64,000 nt of DNA, taken from Fictibacillus sp. FJAT-27399. Lineage in GTDB: Bacteria > Bacillota > Bacilli > Bacillales > Fictibacillaceae. Each line of letters opens with the position of its first letter. Position 1 is the stretch's first letter. Shown here in pieces: positions 61,499 through 64,000 of this stretch. The notes beneath the pieces were generated by a model. It made no database searches and was not told where the DNA came from. It saw only the letters and a list, made by a program, of their open reading frames with translations. The DNA lies in NCBI RefSeq assembly GCF_001510655.1, contig NZ_LMVC01000002.1:393700-457699 (forward strand). The letters are read 5' to 3'. Made by a program: the position numbers and the translations under genes.

Positions 61499-62560
61499 AT
61501 GAGCATAGGTAAGTTAGACGAGCTGAGAGACCTGGTGAAAGGTCTGGACCTGCAGCTGCTGGACCTGTTGAATAGACGGGAAGCGATGCTGCAAGAGAAT
61601 GAAGCCCTAAGGCTGGAAAGTACGATTGCACTGCGTGATAAGGCCAAAAGGCAAAAGGAAGGGCCTTTGTGCAAAGACGTGCTATTGAACATTATTAAAG
61701 TACTCGAAGATGCTGGACAGAATCTTGATCAAATGCAAGCCCGCCATCTTCTTGTTTCAAGAAAAAGACATCCTGAAAACACGGTATTTTCGATCAAAGG
61801 AGAAAAAATTGGGAATGGTATTCCCCATCTGATCGCCGGTCCATGTGCAGTGGAAAGTGAACAGCAGCTGGATGAAGCGGCTAAAGCTGTAAAAGCACAG
61901 GGACTTACGTTTATGCGAGGCGGAGCTTTCAAGCCAAGAACGTCACCTTATGATTTTCAAGGTCTGGGAATTGAGGGTCTTAAGTTATTGAGGCAAGCCG
62001 GTAACAAACATGGCTTGGCTGTTATAAGCGAGATCGTTGACCCCAGAGACCTTGAGGCGGCCGAAGAGTATTTGGATATCATTCAAATTGGTGCAAGGAA
62101 TATGCAAAATTTTGAACTGCTGAAAGAAGCCGGCAAAATGAGCAAGCCAGTCCTGTTAAAGCGCGGACTTGCGGCTACCATTGAGGAATTTATATATAGT
62201 GCTGAATATGTCATGGCAAGCGGAAATGATCAGATCATTTTATGTGAGCGAGGAATAAGGACCTATGAGAAGGCGACGAGAAATACATTGGACATTACTG
62301 CTGTTCCGATTCTTAAGCAAGAGACGCACCTCCCAGTCTTTGTGGATGTTACCCATTCGACCGGAAGGAAGGATCTGCTCGTTCCTGCTGCAAAGGCAGC
62401 GCTGGCAATCGGTGCAGACGGCATTATGGCAGAAGTTCATCCTCATCCTGAGCTTGCCTTATCCGATTCTGCACAGCAAATGAATCCTCAAGAATTTCAA
62501 CTGTTTGTCGATGAGCTAAGCAGCAGCGGTTTATATAAAAGAACGGGAATCTACGCTTAA
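61499..62560 (+). CDS. aroA: DAHP synthase with N-terminal chorismate mutase-like domain
   Basis: 353-aa enzyme joining phosphoenolpyruvate and erythrose 4-phosphate, the first step of the shikimate pathway. The type I-beta DAHP synthase domain (from about residue 100) is complete: [40 protein letters not shown] and DVTHSTGR. Residues 1-90 align with the AroQ chorismate mutase of B. subtilis AroA, but several catalytic positions differ (see findings), so the domain may only sense chorismate or prephenate. ATG after AGGAGAGG. Confidence 0.93.
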   Translation: MSIGKLDELRDLVKGLDLQLLDLLNRREAMLQENEALRLESTIALRDKAKRQKEGPLCKDVLLNIIKVLEDAGQNLDQMQARHLLVSRKRHPENTVFSIKGEKIGNGIPHLIAGPCAVESEQQLDEAAKAVKAQGLTFMRGGAFKPRTSPYDFQGLGIEGLKLLRQAGNKHGLAVISEIVDPRDLEAAEEYLDIIQIGARNMQNFELLKEAGKMSKPVLLKRGLAATIEEFIYSAEYVMASGNDQIILCERGIRTYEKATRNTLDITAVPILKQETHLPVFVDVTHSTGRKDLLVPAAKAALAIGADGIMAEVHPHPELALSDSAQQMNPQEFQLFVDELSSSGLYKRTGIYA

Positions 62561-62572
62561 CCAAAGGCTTTT

Positions 62573-62700
62573 TTCTAAAAGATTGTTGCTTTGGGAACTT
62601 TTTTGAAAAGAGTCTTTGTAAGGCTTAGCGCCCGCCCCGCGGAAAGCGAGCATCCTGAAACGGAAATCAACTACTCCTAAGAGCAACAAAGGTTACGAAA
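62573..62700. repeat. Bacillaceae dispersed repeat (CCGCCCCGCGGAAAGCGAGC family)
   Basis: The core CCCGCCCCGCGGAAAGCGAG near 62630, with CTGAAACGGAAATCAAC downstream, matches from memory an intergenic repeat family found in many Bacillaceae genomes. An ACTCTCCCTAGTGGAGGGTTTTTT hairpin (about 62716-62740), arms CTCCC/GGGAG, follows and can terminate aroA. The gap 62561-63002 otherwise holds only the promoter at 62896. Confidence 0.65.
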
Positions 62701-62895
62701 ACAGCCTAACCAAAAAACTCTCCCTAGTGGAGGGTTTTTTCATTAATATGGCTGGCCATGAATATAAAGGAAAAGAAAAACAGCAATACCTGAGCATAAA
62801 AGAGCATATGTAAGGAATTTAAAGAATCGCTCCAGTCAGACATGTGCTATCTTCATATGAATGTTTATTTGCCTGATAATCAAGATAAAGGTATT

Positions 62896-62923
62896 TTTAC
62901 TTCTTGTTTGAACTGCGTATAAT
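62896..62923 (+). promoter_or_regulatory. Probable promoter of the ltaS-like gene
   Basis: TTTACT (62896-62901), 16 bases, TATAAT (62918-62923), 79 bases before the start codon. Confidence 0.55.
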
Positions 62924-63002
62924 GGGTAGGGTGAACCAGAAAACGACTGCAAATTGGTCAATTTGTAGCAATGTCCTTACCTTTTAGAGGAGGGAAAACT
63001 TG

Positions 63003-64000
63003 ATGAAAAACCTTGAGTCAAACACAAAAACAACAACGAAACAATCATTGCATTTTTTCCTGCTTGCCGTAACAATGCTTTGGATTAAATCCTACTTAGC
63101 TTTTCAATTTGGATTAAATCTTGATCTTGAAAATGTTATGCAGCAGATCATTTTGGTGATTACACCGCTAAGTTCTGCGATTTTCTTTCTGGGCTTGAGT
63201 TTGTTTGCACCGGCAAAGAGCAGAAATAAAGCATTATTAACCATTCACTTTATCATGTCATTTATTTTATATGCGAATGTTGTATACCATCGGTTTTTTG
63301 ATGATTTTATTACCATTCCAGTACTGTTTCAATTTAAGAACTTTGGGGATCTCGGCGGCAGCGCACAAAGCTTAATGCACCCGCTTGATGTTCTATATTT
63401 CTTGGACTTTCTACTGTTATTGACCATCGTATTGCTTAAAAAAGTTAAGCCTGCTGAAAAGATTAAAAAGAAAACCATTGGCCTTGTATTTGCATCTGCT
63501 TTAAGTATCTTTATTGCCAACATCGGCATGGCAGAAATTCAGCGTCCAGAGTTGTTAACAAGGACGTTTGACCGTGCCATTCTTGTAAAGCTAATGGGGA
63601 TATACAATTATCATGTATATGACGCAGTAATGAGCACGAAATCGTCAACACAGCGGGCGTTAGCTGACAGCAACGACCTTTCAGACGTTAAGAATTATGT
63701 GGATTCCGATTATAAAAAACCAGATGATAAAATGTTTGGTGCGGCGAAAGGAAAGAACGTAATCCTCGTGTCGATGGAATCAACACAGAACTTCCTGATC
63801 AACAAGAAAATAAATGGGCAGGAAGTAACGCCATTTTTGAACGATTTAACGAAAAGCAGTTATTACTTTGATAATTTTTATCATAATACCGGACAGGGTA
63901 AAACGTCCGATGCAGAGTTTTTGATTGATAACTCGTTATATGGGCTGCCAGGCGGTGCCGTTTATACGACAAAAGCTCAAAACAAATTTCATGCAACACC
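63003..64000 (+). CDS. Lipoteichoic acid synthase family protein, 3' end cut by window edge
   Basis: LtaS-type enzyme that polymerises glycerol phosphate on the outer membrane face. ATG 63003 follows AGGAGGG and the frame is open to the window end, giving 332 residues. Five membrane segments fill residues about 15-180, followed by the start of the extracellular sulfatase-like domain. The metal Glu is in VSMESTQNF and the catalytic Thr in NTGQGKTSDAEF, so both are intact as far as seen. Bacillus species carry several LtaS paralogues, and I cannot say which this is. Confidence 0.88.
   Translation, partial: MKNLESNTKTTTKQSLHFFLLAVTMLWIKSYLAFQFGLNLDLENVMQQIILVITPLSSAIFFLGLSLFAPAKSRNKALLTIHFIMSFILYANVVYHRFFDDFITIPVLFQFKNFGDLGGSAQSLMHPLDVLYFLDFLLLLTIVLLKKVKPAEKIKKKTIGLVFASALSIFIANIGMAEIQRPELLTRTFDRAILVKLMGIYNYHVYDAVMSTKSSTQRALADSNDLSDVKNYVDSDYKKPDDKMFGAAKGKNVILVSMESTQNFLINKKINGQEVTPFLNDLTKSSYYFDNFYHNTGQGKTSDAEFLIDNSLYGLPGGAVYTTKAQNKFHAT

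Overview
The window is a 64 kb piece of a chromosome from an endospore-forming Bacillaceae (Firmicutes). Gene content and order follow the Bacillus subtilis ytk-ytx-aroA region closely: ytkD, ytlACD, ytmA, pckA/metK, ytoA-ytpA-ytpB-ytqBA, leuS-ytwF, ytfP, ytgP, ytzE, ytlPQR, amyX-ytmP-ytzH-trmB-ytnP-ytzB, ytoP, ytpPQ-sftA, murC, ytxGHJ, aroA. It is not B. subtilis itself: several genes are inserted, missing or rearranged, and Bacillaceae-type dispersed intergenic repeats are present. A Fictibacillus-like or related genus is my guess, at low confidence. I saw no rRNA, tRNA, insertion sequence, prophage or CRISPR array; this is core chromosome with small accessory insertions.

Layout. 1-6 kb: a NUDIX gene cut by the left edge, an ABC importer, an esterase, and a self-regulated TetR/MFS efflux pair. 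6-9.5 kb: pckA and metK diverge; pckA has a CcpN-like site over its promoter and metK an S-box riboswitch. 9.5-18.6 kb: a 20-bp-periodic repeat cluster, an unrecognised 54-aa gene, the cotJABC spore-coat operon, ytpAB lipid genes, the ytqAB tRNA-modification pair, an MFS carrier and an M50 protease. 18.6-25.5 kb: T-box-controlled leuS, a rhodanese, a complete GGDEF-EAL protein, cse60 and ytfP. 25.6-33.7 kb: MurJ (ytgP), an RsuA-type pseudouridine synthase, a PRC-barrel protein, ytzE, a PepV dipeptidase, an MFS carrier and a cysteine synthase. 33.8-43.7 kb: ytlP, an lrgAB pair, ytlQ, ytlR, pullulanase, ytmP, ytzH, trmB, ytnP, an unknown membrane protein and ytzB. 43.8-52.6 kb: a preQ1-riboswitch-controlled queDEC operon, ytoP, a DUF84 gene, a chemoreceptor, an EIIC-like carrier, ytpP, a short QueF-like gene and ytpQ. 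52.6-64 kb: a possible structured RNA, sftA, nicotinate phosphoribosyltransferase, murC, an M29 aminopeptidase, ytxGHJ (brxC), the aroA DAHP synthase, and an LtaS-type lipoteichoic acid synthase cut by the right edge.

How the parts fit. Several genes serve tRNA: leuS, trmB, mnmL/mnmM and the queuosine precursor genes. Others serve the envelope: ytgP/MurJ, murC, LtaS and PAP2. Others serve sporulation or general stress: cotJABC, cse60 and ytxGHJ with a sigma-B-like promoter. Regulation is unusually readable: three metabolite or tRNA sensing leaders (SAM, tRNA-Leu, preQ1), a CcpN-like site, a double TetR-type operator and many intrinsic terminators.

The observations I find most interesting are the short QueF homologue that may complete the queDEC pathway from a separate locus, the 20-bp repeat cluster beside an orphan 54-aa gene, the possible structured RNA where ytpR would be expected, the double operator over the efflux promoter, the degenerate chorismate-mutase domain of the DAHP synthase, and the bidirectional terminator that contains the stop codons of both flanking genes. 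All calls come from reading the sequence and remembered family knowledge; no database search or folding program was run.
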